DNA of 24,077 nt from CAZEFK01 sp964511405 (GCA_964511405.1 CAZEFK010000115.1:1-24077), one strand, 5' to 3'; shown: positions 9,882 through 18,033, counted from the first letter of the stretch. Made by a program: numbers and translations. Notes: a model not told the origin generated them from the letters alone.

Positions 9882-10922
9882 TCAGCGAAACGGCGGGGCG
9901 TACATCAATCCGCCCTTGGTCCACAGCGCGTTGAGGCCGCGCGGGAGCTGCAGGTCCGAGGCATGGCCGAGATTGCGCTCGAAGATTTCGCCGTAGTTGC
10001 CGACTTGGGCAATGATGCGGAAGGCCCAATCGTCGGTGACGCCCAGGGCGGCGCCCAGCCCGGGCGTGCGCCCGAGCAGCGCTGCGACGTCGGGGTTGGG
10101 GTCGTGGTCCCGGCGGTCGGCCGCGTTCTTCGAGGTGACGCCCAGTTCCTCCGCCTGGATCGTGGCATAGACGGTCCAGCGGACCAGCCGCTCCCAGTCG
10201 CGATCGTCATTGCGCACCATGGGCGCGAACGGCTCTTTCGAGATGACCTCGGGCAACAGCACGACGTCACCATAGGTCTTCTGCTGCATGTTGCTCAGCA
10301 GCAGCAGCCGGTCGGTGCTGACGACGTCACATCGTCGCGCAATATAGGCTGAGAACAATCCATCATTGGTGTTTTCTTGGACGATATCAAATTTCAGATT
10401 TCGCTCTTTGATAAAATCTTCGAGATGCGTGGCATTGGTCGAATTGGCGAAGACGCAGATGTTGACGTGATTGAGGGCCTCCAGTTCGGCAAGATTTTGC
10501 ACGTTCAGCGCGGCTCTCGCTATAAATCCTTGCCCGTCATAGTAGTAGACTGCCGGAAAAACGACACCTTCAACGGCCTCGCGGTTCAGGGTGACCGTGG
10601 TGTTCTGCAGGACGACGTCGACCTGCCGAGCGTTCAACACATCGAAGCGCTGGCGGCCGCCTTCGATCTGGATCATCTGGGCGGCATTCGCCGTGCCGAC
10701 CACCGCGGCCGCGATCGCCCGGCAAAAATCCGGGAAGAAGCCGACCCAGCGGCCGTCCGGGTCGATGTCCGCGGAATTCATGCTGCCGTTGCGCGGCATG
10801 CCGCAGCGGACCTCGCCACCGGCTCGCACCCGCGCCAGGACCTCGCCGGCCTGGGCCGCCGCCGGCAGCAGGCCGGCGGCGGCGAGCAGGGTTGCCATGG
10901 CCAAGACCGAACATCGTATCAA
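9882..10922 (-). CDS. AapJ-like periplasmic general amino-acid-binding protein
   Basis: A family-3 extracellular solute-binding protein close to AapJ/BztA, the binding component of general L-amino-acid ABC importers. Support is 'RGEVRCGMPRNGS'-type N-terminal start of the mature protein, 'GRWVGFFPDFCRAIAAAV', 'CDVVSTDRLLL', 'SKEPFAPMVRNDD' and the highly typical C-terminus 'RGLNALWTKGGLMYAPPFR'. A Sec signal peptide ends at AQA. I place the start at TTG 10922: GAGG sits eight bases upstream and it yields a well-formed signal peptide with a basic n-region. ATG 10898 would delete that n-region. Length 346 residues, matching AapJ (~340). No aapQ, aapM or aapP permease/ATPase genes are nearby; a sensor kinase follows instead. 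The part encoded by ~10330-10560 is notably AT-richer than the rest. Confidence 0.88.
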   Translation of the reverse strand: MIRCSVLAMATLLAAAGLLPAAAQAGEVLARVRAGGEVRCGMPRNGSMNSADIDPDGRWVGFFPDFCRAIAAAVVGTANAAQMIQIEGGRQRFDVLNARQVDVVLQNTTVTLNREAVEGVVFPAVYYYDGQGFIARAALNVQNLAELEALNHVNICVFANSTNATHLEDFIKERNLKFDIVQENTNDGLFSAYIARRCDVVSTDRLLLLSNMQQKTYGDVVLLPEVISKEPFAPMVRNDDRDWERLVRWTVYATIQAEELGVTSKNAADRRDHDPNPDVAALLGRTPGLGAALGVTDDWAFRIIAQVGNYGEIFERNLGHASDLQLPRGLNALWTKGGLMYAPPFR

Positions 10923-11010
10923 GGTGTTGGCCTCGTCGGTCGGGAGCGGGAAATTGGGACTAAATAAGCTCAATATTGTTAATTGACGATTACGATGGCA
11001 TGTCCCGGCC
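10923..11010 (-). promoter_or_regulatory. AT-rich upstream region of the binding protein-kinase operon
   Basis: Bases ~10950-11000 form a sharp AT-rich patch in otherwise ~70% GC DNA (read on minus: TTAACAATATTGAGCTTATT), containing the 8-bp palindrome CAATATTG at 10971-10978. This is the natural place for the promoter of the binding-protein gene. I cannot assign convincing -35/-10 boxes. The rest of the 270-base gap to the LysE-type gene (11011-11192) is GC-rich; the only structure I see is a small stem-loop CGAAGG/CCTTCG at 11155-11170, which could be a weak 3'-end hairpin of the exporter message. Confidence 0.35.
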
Positions 11011-11192
11011 GCGCGGTCCCACGGCCACGCTTCCCGCATCGCGCTGCTCCGATCTGTGGAGTCTGTCCGGCTCGCCCCCCGACGCTGGTGGTCGACTGCC
11101 TCGCATCGCCGCCGCGGTGCGCCTGGCCTGGGCGCTGCTGCCGCCGTGGCGGGCCGAAGGTTAGCCTTCGCGGGAGTTTCGCCCGCCGGCGG

Positions 11193-11810
11193 TCACACCA
11201 GCAGCGACGCCAGGATCGCGAGACCGAAGCTCACGATCACCGCGCCGGCGAAGTGGTTGAGCCAGCGCAGGCCGGACGCTCCCAACCGGCTGCGCACATA
11301 GCCCGCGAACAAGGTCAGGCCGCACCACCAGGCGAGCGCCCCCACTGCCACGCCCAGCACCAGCGCCAGCTCGGCATCCAGGCCCAGGTCGTCGCCGACC
11401 AGGTTGAAGCCCGCCAGGATCGCGGTGAAGCCCAGGATCGTGAAAGGGTTGGTGATGGTCAGCAGGAAGGTGGTGGCGAAGGCGCCCAGGAGGTCGCGGG
11501 CGATCGGCGCCTCGTGCGGCTCGGCCGGCGGCTTGGCCACGGTGCGCAGGCCGAAGCCCAGCAGGATCAGGCCGCCGGCCAGGCGCAGGCCGGTCTGGTG
11601 CGCGATCAGCACGTCGGCAGTCGCCGCGATCCCGGAGATCGCCAGCGCGCCATAGAAGACGTCGGCGATCACCGCGCCCAGGCCCGAGGCCAGCCCGGCG
11701 CGCCGACCCTGCAGCAGGGTCCGCTTCACGCACAGCACGGCCGCGGGACCGACCGGCGCCGCGATCGTGATGCCGATGAGAAGGCCTTTGGCGAGCAGCA
11801 GCGGGCTCAT
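11193..11810 (-). CDS. LysE/RhtB-family amino-acid exporter
   Basis: 205-residue inner-membrane protein with about six hydrophobic segments. The N-terminal block 'KGLLIGITIAAPVGPAAVLCVKRTL' and the following 'GRRAGLASGLGAVIADVFYG' are the hallmark of the LysE family, as is the internal 'TITNPFTILGF'. Members export amino acids or related small molecules; substrate cannot be told from sequence. I start at ATG 11810, aligned with family N-termini; a TTG at 11822 would add four residues. It points the same way as the amino-acid-binding protein/kinase pair but is separated from it by 270 bases, so a shared transcript is uncertain. It is divergent from the sulfite-oxidase-like gene. Confidence 0.88.
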   Translation of the reverse strand: MSPLLLAKGLLIGITIAAPVGPAAVLCVKRTLLQGRRAGLASGLGAVIADVFYGALAISGIAATADVLIAHQTGLRLAGGLILLGFGLRTVAKPPAEPHEAPIARDLLGAFATTFLLTITNPFTILGFTAILAGFNLVGDDLGLDAELALVLGVAVGALAWWCGLTLFAGYVRSRLGASGLRWLNHFAGAVIVSFGLAILASLLV

Positions 11811-11881
11811 CGACTCCAGCAAGACGGCGCAACCGAGGTAACGGCGGAGGGGGCTCTGGCGAATGCGCCGTTGGGCTTATA

Positions 11882-11901
11882 GCATCGGGGGGCGCCGATG
11901 C
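11882..11901. promoter_or_regulatory. Inverted repeat in divergent exporter/oxidoreductase promoter region
   Basis: GCATCGG (11882-11888) and CCGATGC (11895-11901) form a perfect 7-bp inverted repeat with a 6-base spacer, 35 bases upstream of the ATG at 11936. Next to it on the minus strand is GCTATAAG, a possible -10 element for the LysE-type gene. The location between two divergent genes is what an operator would show, but it could equally be a hairpin in one of the leaders. Confidence 0.3.
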
Positions 11902-11935
11902 CAGCCTTGACCGTCGGACCCGGGAGCGTGACACG

Positions 11936-12586
11936 ATGACCGACGACGTGAGCCGGCAGAAGCTGATCGACGCCAAGGCGCGCTGGGCGCGCGACGGCCG
12001 CCTCCTGACCGGCCGGGCCGTCGATCCGGCCGAGCGGCTGCCGCCGGGCCAGCATGTGGTGCGCAATTGGCCGGTGCTGGACCTGGGCGTGCAGCCCGCG
12101 GTCGAGCCCTGGACCTGGACGCTCGCGGTCGACGGCCTGGTCGCGCGGCCGCTGCGCTGGACCTACCAGGACCTGCTGGCCCAGCCCCAAGCCGAGGACG
12201 TGTCCGACATCCATTGCGTCACCGCTTGGTCGCGCTACGACAACCACTGGCGGGGCGTGCGCACCCGCGACGTGATCGCCGCGGCCGGACCCACGCCCGA
12301 GGCCCGGTTCGTCCTGTGCCACAGCTATGACGGCTACACCACCAACCTGACGCTCGACCAGTTCGCCGCGACGGACGCGCTGCTAGCCCACCATTGGGAA
12401 GGCAAGCCGATCCCCCGCGAGCATGGCGGCCCGGTGCGCATGGTCGTGCCGCGCTTCTACTTCTGGAAGAGCGCCAAGTGGATCAAGCGGATCGAGTTCG
12501 CCGCGCACGACCGGCGCGGCTTCTGGGAGACCCGCGGCTACCACAACAACGCCGACCCCTGGGCCGAAGAACGCTACGACCGCTGA
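11936..12586 (+). CDS. Sulfite-oxidase-fold molybdopterin oxidoreductase (YuiH-like, cytoplasmic)
   Basis: 216-residue single-domain molybdoenzyme of the sulfite oxidase/MsrP superfamily. 'DIHCVTAWSRYDNHWRGV' (Cys94 is the predicted molybdenum ligand) and 'GGPVRMVVPRFYFWKSAKWIKRIEF' are the two signature blocks of the compact YuiH-like branch. It lacks a Tat or Sec signal, so it should be cytoplasmic, unlike periplasmic MsrP. No haem partner (MsrQ) or molybdopterin-synthesis gene is adjacent. Substrate and electron partner are unknown. The ATG is preceded by GGGAG at good spacing. Its last 13 bases overlap the 3' end of the oppositely oriented cyclase gene. Confidence 0.88.
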   Translation: MTDDVSRQKLIDAKARWARDGRLLTGRAVDPAERLPPGQHVVRNWPVLDLGVQPAVEPWTWTLAVDGLVARPLRWTYQDLLAQPQAEDVSDIHCVTAWSRYDNHWRGVRTRDVIAAAGPTPEARFVLCHSYDGYTTNLTLDQFAATDALLAHHWEGKPIPREHGGPVRMVVPRFYFWKSAKWIKRIEFAAHDRRGFWETRGYHNNADPWAEERYDR

Positions 12587-14307
12587 CGGCCGCCGCCGAG
12601 CTGCGCCGCGTCGGCGACCAGCCCGATGTCGATCGGCAGGCGCTTGCCCCGCACCTCGGCGGTGCGCCACTCTAGACGGTCGCGCGGCAGCCCGGCGGCG
12701 TCGGCCACCGCCGCCGACAGCACGACCAGGCAGCCATGGTCCTTGGTCAGCGCCTCCAGGCGACTGGCGCTGTTGATGACGTCGCCGATCGCGGTCAGGT
12801 ACTGGGCCTGGCCCCAGCCCATCTCGCCGATCACCACCGGCCCGGCGTGCAGCCCGATGCCGATCCGGAGCGGCGCCTCCAGCGACGCCGCCAGGTCGCG
12901 GTTCACCTGGTCCATCCGCGCCAGCATCTCGGCCGCCGCCGCCACCGCCTGACGGGCGGCGCGGTCCAGGGGCACCGCCAGCCCGAACAGCGCGAACACG
13001 CCGTCGCCCATGAACTGGATCACCCGGCCGCCCGCTCCCTCGATCGCCGAGCCCATCTCGGCGGCGAAGCGGTTGAGCAGGAACACGGTGTCGAAGGGTG
13101 GCCGGCCCTCGGCCAGGGTGGTGAAGCCGCGCAGGTCGGCGAACAGCGCCACCACTTCGCCCTCACGCCCGAAGCGATCGGCGTCGTAGGCGCCAGCCAG
13201 GTCGCGCGCGCCGATCGACGGCGGCAGCAACGGCACCACCACCAGGTCGGCCGCGGGACGCAGTTGGCAGGCCAGGCGCACCCCAGGGCCGGCCTTGACC
13301 CGCGCCAGCAGTTGCGCCTCGTGGGCGCCGGCTTCGGGCAGCCGCTCGGCACCGGCCACCACCCGCACCCGGCAGGTGCTGCAACGGCCGCGGCCGCCGC
13401 ACACCGCGGCATGGGGAATCCCGGCCTGGCGGCTGACCTCCAGCACGGTCAGGCCGTGCGGCGCGCGCACGCTGCGGCCGCCAGGATAGCGCACGGTGAC
13501 GACACCGCGCCGGCGCGCCATCTGGGCGCGGCCGGCGCGGGCAGCCAAGGTCAGCGCCAGCAGGCCGGCAAGGCCGCCCAGCAGGTCGCGCTGCAGCCGG
13601 CCCAGGCGCGCCTGGGCATCGGCCGTCGGCAGGTTCATCTGCGCCAGCGCCTTCGGCCGCCAGTCGGGATACTCCGCCGCCAGCGCCGCGGCCTCGGCCC
13701 GCGCCGCCACGAAGCCGGCCAGCGCCAAGGTCGGCACCAGGATCGCGAGCGCCAACCACCAGCGGCTGGTGCGCCGGTACCAGTCCCGCAGCCGCAGCCA
13801 GAAATGCAGGCCGATGCAGCCATGGACCCACGCGATGCCGACCAGCGCCATCTGCTGCAGCGCCGCCGGCCAGCCGGCATAGAGATAGGCGACCGCATAG
13901 GTGTAGCTGTCGTGCACGTCATACAGGTCGACCGCGAACCGGGTGTTGACGACGTGCCCCGCCAACAGCGCCGGAATCGCGAAGCCCAGCCCGGCCTGGA
14001 CCGCCTCCCAGCGCGCCATCGCCAGGCTGCGCCGGCGGTACAGCGACATGCAGGCCAGGGCCAGATGGGTGACGAAGGCCGCGATCAGCACATAGAAGCC
14101 GGGCGGCAGCACCCAGTAATCCATCAGCCGGAACTGCCACTCGTTCATCACGCGGAGCGACATCAGCCCCAGCGCGTGGCCGGCGAAATGGGTCAGCAGG
14201 AAGGCCAGCATGACCAAGCCGCTGGCCTGGCGCAGGCGCTGCTCGACCGCGATCGGCCGCGGCCAGCGGATGCCGGCGGCCACCCCGGGGGCGACGGTGT
14301 CGGCCAT
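12574..14307 (-). CDS. cyaC: Redox-type membrane adenylate cyclase: diheme-b anchor, [2Fe-2S] ferredoxin, class III cyclase
   Basis: 577 residues. The N-terminal ~255 residues contain six predicted membrane helices. Helices 1-4 each carry a histidine suited to haem ligation (H40/H44, H81, H118, H162/H168), like the anchor of diheme-b succinate:quinone oxidoreductases. A ferredoxin domain (~268-360) has C303-x5-C309-x2-C312 and C347, a complete [2Fe-2S] set. The cyclase domain (~383-570) has metal-binding Asp391 (FADLRGFT) and Asp435 (MGDGVF), and transition-state Asn512 and Arg516 (NSASRLE). This architecture is that of CyaC from Sinorhizobium meliloti, described as a redox-controlled adenylate cyclase with a quinone-responsive diheme membrane anchor; cAMP as product here is inferred from it. 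The ATG at 14307 has GAGG six bases upstream. It is divergent from the ABC operon and overlaps the sulfite-oxidase-fold gene end to end. Confidence 0.88.
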   Translation of the reverse strand: MADTVAPGVAAGIRWPRPIAVEQRLRQASGLVMLAFLLTHFAGHALGLMSLRVMNEWQFRLMDYWVLPPGFYVLIAAFVTHLALACMSLYRRRSLAMARWEAVQAGLGFAIPALLAGHVVNTRFAVDLYDVHDSYTYAVAYLYAGWPAALQQMALVGIAWVHGCIGLHFWLRLRDWYRRTSRWWLALAILVPTLALAGFVAARAEAAALAAEYPDWRPKALAQMNLPTADAQARLGRLQRDLLGGLAGLLALTLAARAGRAQMARRRGVVTVRYPGGRSVRAPHGLTVLEVSRQAGIPHAAVCGGRGRCSTCRVRVVAGAERLPEAGAHEAQLLARVKAGPGVRLACQLRPAADLVVVPLLPPSIGARDLAGAYDADRFGREGEVVALFADLRGFTTLAEGRPPFDTVFLLNRFAAEMGSAIEGAGGRVIQFMGDGVFALFGLAVPLDRAARQAVAAAAEMLARMDQVNRDLAASLEAPLRIGIGLHAGPVVIGEMGWGQAQYLTAIGDVINSASRLEALTKDHGCLVVLSAAVADAAGLPRDRLEWRTAEVRGKRLPIDIGLVADAAQLGGGRQRS

Positions 14308-14393
14308 GGCTGCCTCTTTAAAACCACAATCGTTTGGATTATCACCCGGCGCGCCTCGTAAGGCGATCAGAACAAGCCGGCAGGAACGGAGAG
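14308..14393. promoter_or_regulatory. Divergent promoter region between cyclase and gliding-like ABC operon
   Basis: The 86-base gap contains an AT-rich core (14317-14342, with TTTAAA at ~14317 and GGATTATCA at ~14335), the only such patch nearby, so promoters for both directions must lie here. TTTAAA and TATCAC are 17 bases apart on the plus strand and are a weak sigma-70-like candidate. A small hairpin CGCCT/AGGCG sits at 14352-14365. A shared regulator is possible but not visible. Confidence 0.35.
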
Positions 14394-15323
14394 ATGATCG
14401 AGCTCGATCGGCTGACGAAACATTTCGGCGTGATCCGCGCCGTCAACGAGGTATCCTTCCGCATCGGCCGCGGCGAGGTCCTGGGCTTCCTCGGGCCCAA
14501 CGGCGCCGGCAAGTCGACCACCATGAAGGTGCTGGCGGGCTTCCTGACCCCGACGTCGGGCACCGCCCGGGTGTGCGGCTTCGATGTCGAGCGCCAGCCG
14601 ATCGCGGCCAAACGGCGCCTGGGCTACCTGCCCGAGGGCGCGCCCGCCTATCCCGACATGACCCCAGCCGGCTTCCTGGAGTTCATCGCCGGCATCCGCG
14701 GCTTCTCCGGGGCCGAGCGCCGCCGGCGCATCGCCGCGGCGGTCGAGCACACCGCGCTCGGCGGCGTGCTGCACCAGCCGATCGACACCTTGTCCAAGGG
14801 CTTCAAGCGCCGGGTCGGCCTGGCCCAGGCGCTGCTGCATGACCCGGACGTGCTGATCCTGGACGAGCCCACCGACGGCCTCGACCCCAACCAGAAGCAC
14901 GAGGTGCGCACGCTGATCCAGCGGATGGCGCCCAACAAGGCGATCATCGTGTCGACCCACATCCTGGAAGAGGTCGAGGCGGTGTGCACCCGCGCCATCA
15001 TCATCGCCCGCGGCCGGGTCGTCGCCGACGGCACGCCCGTCGAGCTGGTCGCTCGCGATCCCGACCACAACGCCGTGGTCCTGATCATCGACCAGGCCCA
15101 GGTCGAGGCGGCGCGGAGCCGCCTGGCCAGCCTGCCCGGCGTCACCGCCGTCACCGACTCGGCCGACGGCGCGCCGGGCCGCATCCGCCTGGTCGTGCGC
15201 GCCGGCGCCGCCGCCCCCCAGGTCATGGCCTGGGCGCGCTCCGAGCCCTGGGGCGTCACCGATGTCCGGGTCGAGCGCGGCCGCCTCGACCAGGTCTTCC
15301 GCACCATCACCATGGCCGCCTGA
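14394..15323 (+). CDS. ABC transporter ATP-binding protein, GldA/CcmA-like
   Basis: 309-residue ATPase subunit. Walker A is GPNGAGKST at 34-42, followed by 'LSKGFKRRVGLAQAL' (a variant signature), Walker B 'LILDEPTDGLDP' and the H-loop 'STHILEE'. A C-terminal extension of ~90 residues after the ABC core matches GldA/NosF-like ABC-2 ATPases. The preferred ATG 14394 is preceded by AGGAACGGAGAG. The gene is followed 2 bases later by the permease, then by a GldG-like protein and a DUF4340 protein, which identifies the group as a gliding-motility-like ABC-2 system. Function outside Bacteroidetes is not established. Confidence 0.93.
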   Translation: MIELDRLTKHFGVIRAVNEVSFRIGRGEVLGFLGPNGAGKSTTMKVLAGFLTPTSGTARVCGFDVERQPIAAKRRLGYLPEGAPAYPDMTPAGFLEFIAGIRGFSGAERRRRIAAAVEHTALGGVLHQPIDTLSKGFKRRVGLAQALLHDPDVLILDEPTDGLDPNQKHEVRTLIQRMAPNKAIIVSTHILEEVEAVCTRAIIIARGRVVADGTPVELVARDPDHNAVVLIIDQAQVEAARSRLASLPGVTAVTDSADGAPGRIRLVVRAGAAAPQVMAWARSEPWGVTDVRVERGRLDQVFRTITMAA

Positions 15324-15325
15324 TC

Positions 15326-16060
15326 ATGCACGCCGTCATCCAGATCTTCCGGCGCGAGCTTTCGGCCTATTTCGCCACCCCGCTCGCCTATGTCTTCATC
15401 GTCATCTTCCTGGTCCTGGCCGGGGCGCTGACCTTCTTCCTGGGCAACTTCTTCGAGCGCGGGCAGGACGACCTGCAGGCGTTCTTCATGTTCCACCCAT
15501 GGCTGTACCTGTTCCTGATCCCGGCGATCGGGATGCGGCTATGGGCCGAGGAGCGCAAGAGCGGCACCATCGAACTGTTCCTGACCCTGCCCATCACCAC
15601 GGGCCAGGCGGTGGTCGGCAAGTGGCTGGCGGCCTGGGTGTTCTGCGGCATCGCCTTGGTGCTGACCATGCCGTTCTGGCTGGTCGTCAACTATCTGGGC
15701 CAGCCCGACAACGGCGTGATCCTGGCCAGCTACCTCGCCAGCTGGCTGATGGCCGGCGCCTTCCTGGCGATCGGGGCGGCGATCTCGGCCATGTGCAAGA
15801 ACCAGGTGATCGCGTTCGTGATCGCAGCCGCGGTGTGCTTCCTGCTGACGGTCTCGGGCTCGTCGGTGGTGTTCGGGTTCCTGTCGTCCTGGGCGCCGCG
15901 CGTCGTGCTCGACACGGTCGCCTCGTTCTCGTTCCTCACCCATTTCACCTCGGTCATGCGCGGCGTCATCGACGCCCGCGACATGGTCTTCTATGCCTCG
16001 ATCATCGCGCTGTTCCTGTTCGCCAACAGCGCGATCGTCGACCTGAAGAAAGCGGACTAG
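15326..16060 (+). CDS. ABC-2 type permease, GldF-like
   Basis: 244-residue integral membrane protein with six predicted helices. It begins 'IFRRELSAYFATPLAYVFIVIFL', the characteristic start of GldF/NosY-like ABC-2 permeases, and contains 'RLWAEERKSGTIELFLTLPIT' (coupling-helix region of ABC-2 exporters). It starts two bases after the stop of the ATPase gene and ends five bases before the GldG-like gene, so the three are translated as a unit. It likely forms a dimeric transmembrane channel driven by the upstream ATPase; substrate unknown. Confidence 0.92.
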   Translation: MHAVIQIFRRELSAYFATPLAYVFIVIFLVLAGALTFFLGNFFERGQDDLQAFFMFHPWLYLFLIPAIGMRLWAEERKSGTIELFLTLPITTGQAVVGKWLAAWVFCGIALVLTMPFWLVVNYLGQPDNGVILASYLASWLMAGAFLAIGAAISAMCKNQVIAFVIAAAVCFLLTVSGSSVVFGFLSSWAPRVVLDTVASFSFLTHFTSVMRGVIDARDMVFYASIIALFLFANSAIVDLKKAD

Positions 16061-16065
16061 CGCCC

Positions 16066-18033
16066 ATGCGCCTCTTCAGCGACCGCCGGATCCTGGCCAT
16101 CGCCGGGATCCTGTTCGCCGCCGTCCTGCTGGTCTCGGTCAATATCCTGGCCGGCCGCTGGCTGTCCTCGGCGCGCGTCGACCTGACCGACCAGAAGCTC
16201 TATACGCTGTCGGACGGCACCACCCAGCTGCTGCGCGGCGTGCAGGAGCCGATCACCCTGCGCTTCTATCTGTCCAGCCGGCTGACCCGCGACGTGCCGA
16301 GCTTCGCCGGCTATGCCCAGCGGGTGCAGGACCTGCTGCAGGAATACGCGGCCCGCTCCAATGGCCGGATCCGGCTGGAAACCTACGACCCCGAGCCGTT
16401 CTCCGACGTCGAGGACCGCGCTACCGCCTACGGCCTGCAGGGCGTGCCGGTCGACCAGAACGGCGAGCTGGTTTATTTCGGCCTGGTCGGCACCAACACC
16501 ACCGACGACGAGCAGGTCATTCCGTTCTTCCAGCAGGACCGCGAGCGGTTCCTGGAATATGACCTGACCAAGATGGTCTACCAGCTGGCCCGGCCCAAGC
16601 AGCGCGTGGTCGGCGTCATCAGCACCCTGCCGGTCGACGGCGACCTGGTCCTGGCCCAGGGCGGCGAGCCGCATCCCTGGGTGGTCATGGACCAGATCCG
16701 GCAGTTCTTCACAGTGCGCAGCCTCGGCACCGACGTCGCCGAGATCCCGTCCGATGTCGACGCGCTGATGGTGGTCCATCCCGCCAACCTCAGCGACAAG
16801 ACCCAGTTCGCGATCGACCAGTTCGTGCTGAAGGGCGGCAAGGCGATGGTGTTCGTCGACCCCTACTCCGAGGGGGCGGCGTTCCGCAGCCAGGCCGGGA
16901 TGATGCGGGGCATGCCGCCGCAGCCGACCGAGTCGGACCTGGGCAAGCTGCTGACCGCCTGGGGCGTCAAGTTCGATCACGACCATGTGGTCGGCGACCG
17001 CCGCCTCGCCCGCCGCGTCTCGACCGGCGCCTCCGGCCGCGCCCAATCGGCCGACTACATCGCCTGGCTCGGCGCCGACGAGAGCGCCATGAGCCACAAC
17101 GATGCGATCACCGGGCAGCTGCGCATCCTGAACTTCGCCTCGGCCGGCATCCTCGATCCCGCCGAAGGGGCCACCACGACCTTCGAGCCGCTGGTGACCT
17201 CGAGCAACGTCGCCGAGCGGCTGCCTGTGTCGAAGATCAACTCGGGCACGCCCAACCTGCTGCAGCTGATCCGCGAGTTCCAGAGCGGCGGCAAGCCCTT
17301 GACCATCGCCGCCCGGATCACCGGCCCGGCCAAATCAGCCTTCCCGGACGGCCTGCCCGCGCCGGCGCCGGCTGCGGCCAAGCCGGGCGAACCGCCGCCG
17401 GCGCCCCCCGCGCCGACCCCGGCGGGCGTCAAGGACGGCAAGATCAACGTCGTGGTGGTGGCCGACAGCGACATGCTCGAGGACCGGTTCTGGGTCCAGG
17501 TCCAGAACTTCTTCGACCAGCGGGTGGCCGTGCCGACCGCCAACAATGCCGATTTCGTGGTCAATGCCCTGGACGACCTGACCGGCAGCGACGCGCTGAT
17601 CGGGCTGCGCAGCCGCGGCGTCTCCGACCGGCCGTTCACCCGCCTGCGCGACATCCAGCAGGTCGCCGAGAACCAGTACTCCCAGAAGGAGCAGGCGCTG
17701 GAGGACAAGCTCAAGGAGACCCAGCGCAAGCTCGGCGAGCTGCGCGGCTCGGCGGCCGCCGGCCAGGGTGCGGCCGGCAGCCAGGGGGCCGCCGGCGGTG
17801 GCATCCTGTCGCCCGATCAGGCCAAGCAGATCGAGCAATTCCGCGCCGAGATCATCCAGACCCGGGGCGAACTGCGCGATGTCCAACGCTCGCTGCGCCA
17901 GGACATCCAGTCGCTGCGAGCTTGGGTCGAGTTCGCCACCATCGCGGCGGTGCCGATCCTGGTGGCGCTGGTCGCACTGGTCCTGGGCTTCGTGCGGGCG
18001 CGCCGGCGGCGCGCCGCCGTCCAGGTCGCCTGA
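16066..18033 (+). CDS. GldG-like ABC-associated protein with large periplasmic domain
   Basis: 655 residues. TM1 is at ~8-32 and is followed by 'VDLTDQKLYTLSDGTTQLLRGV', the conserved opening of the GldG/ABC-type 'uncharacterised transport system' family. The large extracytoplasmic part (~35-620) includes a Pro/Ala-rich linker (~430-460) and Gln/Glu-rich coiled-coil segments (~545-580 and ~595-620) separated by a Gly/Ala-rich stretch. A final TM helix (~622-643) ends in a basic RARRRRA tail. In Bacteroidetes GldG works with GldA and GldF and is needed for gliding. Here it is probably the periplasmic accessory of the exporter. The stop codon lies inside a long palindrome. Confidence 0.9.
   Translation: MRLFSDRRILAIAGILFAAVLLVSVNILAGRWLSSARVDLTDQKLYTLSDGTTQLLRGVQEPITLRFYLSSRLTRDVPSFAGYAQRVQDLLQEYAARSNGRIRLETYDPEPFSDVEDRATAYGLQGVPVDQNGELVYFGLVGTNTTDDEQVIPFFQQDRERFLEYDLTKMVYQLARPKQRVVGVISTLPVDGDLVLAQGGEPHPWVVMDQIRQFFTVRSLGTDVAEIPSDVDALMVVHPANLSDKTQFAIDQFVLKGGKAMVFVDPYSEGAAFRSQAGMMRGMPPQPTESDLGKLLTAWGVKFDHDHVVGDRRLARRVSTGASGRAQSADYIAWLGADESAMSHNDAITGQLRILNFASAGILDPAEGATTTFEPLVTSSNVAERLPVSKINSGTPNLLQLIREFQSGGKPLTIAARITGPAKSAFPDGLPAPAPAAAKPGEPPPAPPAPTPAGVKDGKINVVVVADSDMLEDRFWVQVQNFFDQRVAVPTANNADFVVNALDDLTGSDALIGLRSRGVSDRPFTRLRDIQQVAENQYSQKEQALEDKLKETQRKLGELRGSAAAGQGAAGSQGAAGGGILSPDQAKQIEQFRAEIIQTRGELRDVQRSLRQDIQSLRAWVEFATIAAVPILVALVALVLGFVRARRRRAAVQVA

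Noticed and set aside
9870..10029. Upstream extension of the membrane kinase to 10029
   Set aside because: It would overlap the conserved C-terminus of the binding protein and has no signal or domain.
12736..14361. A 541-codon frame on the plus strand opposite the cyclase
   Set aside because: Composition (Gln/His/Arg/Gly-rich) is typical of a shadow frame, and the minus strand encodes a complete cyclase.
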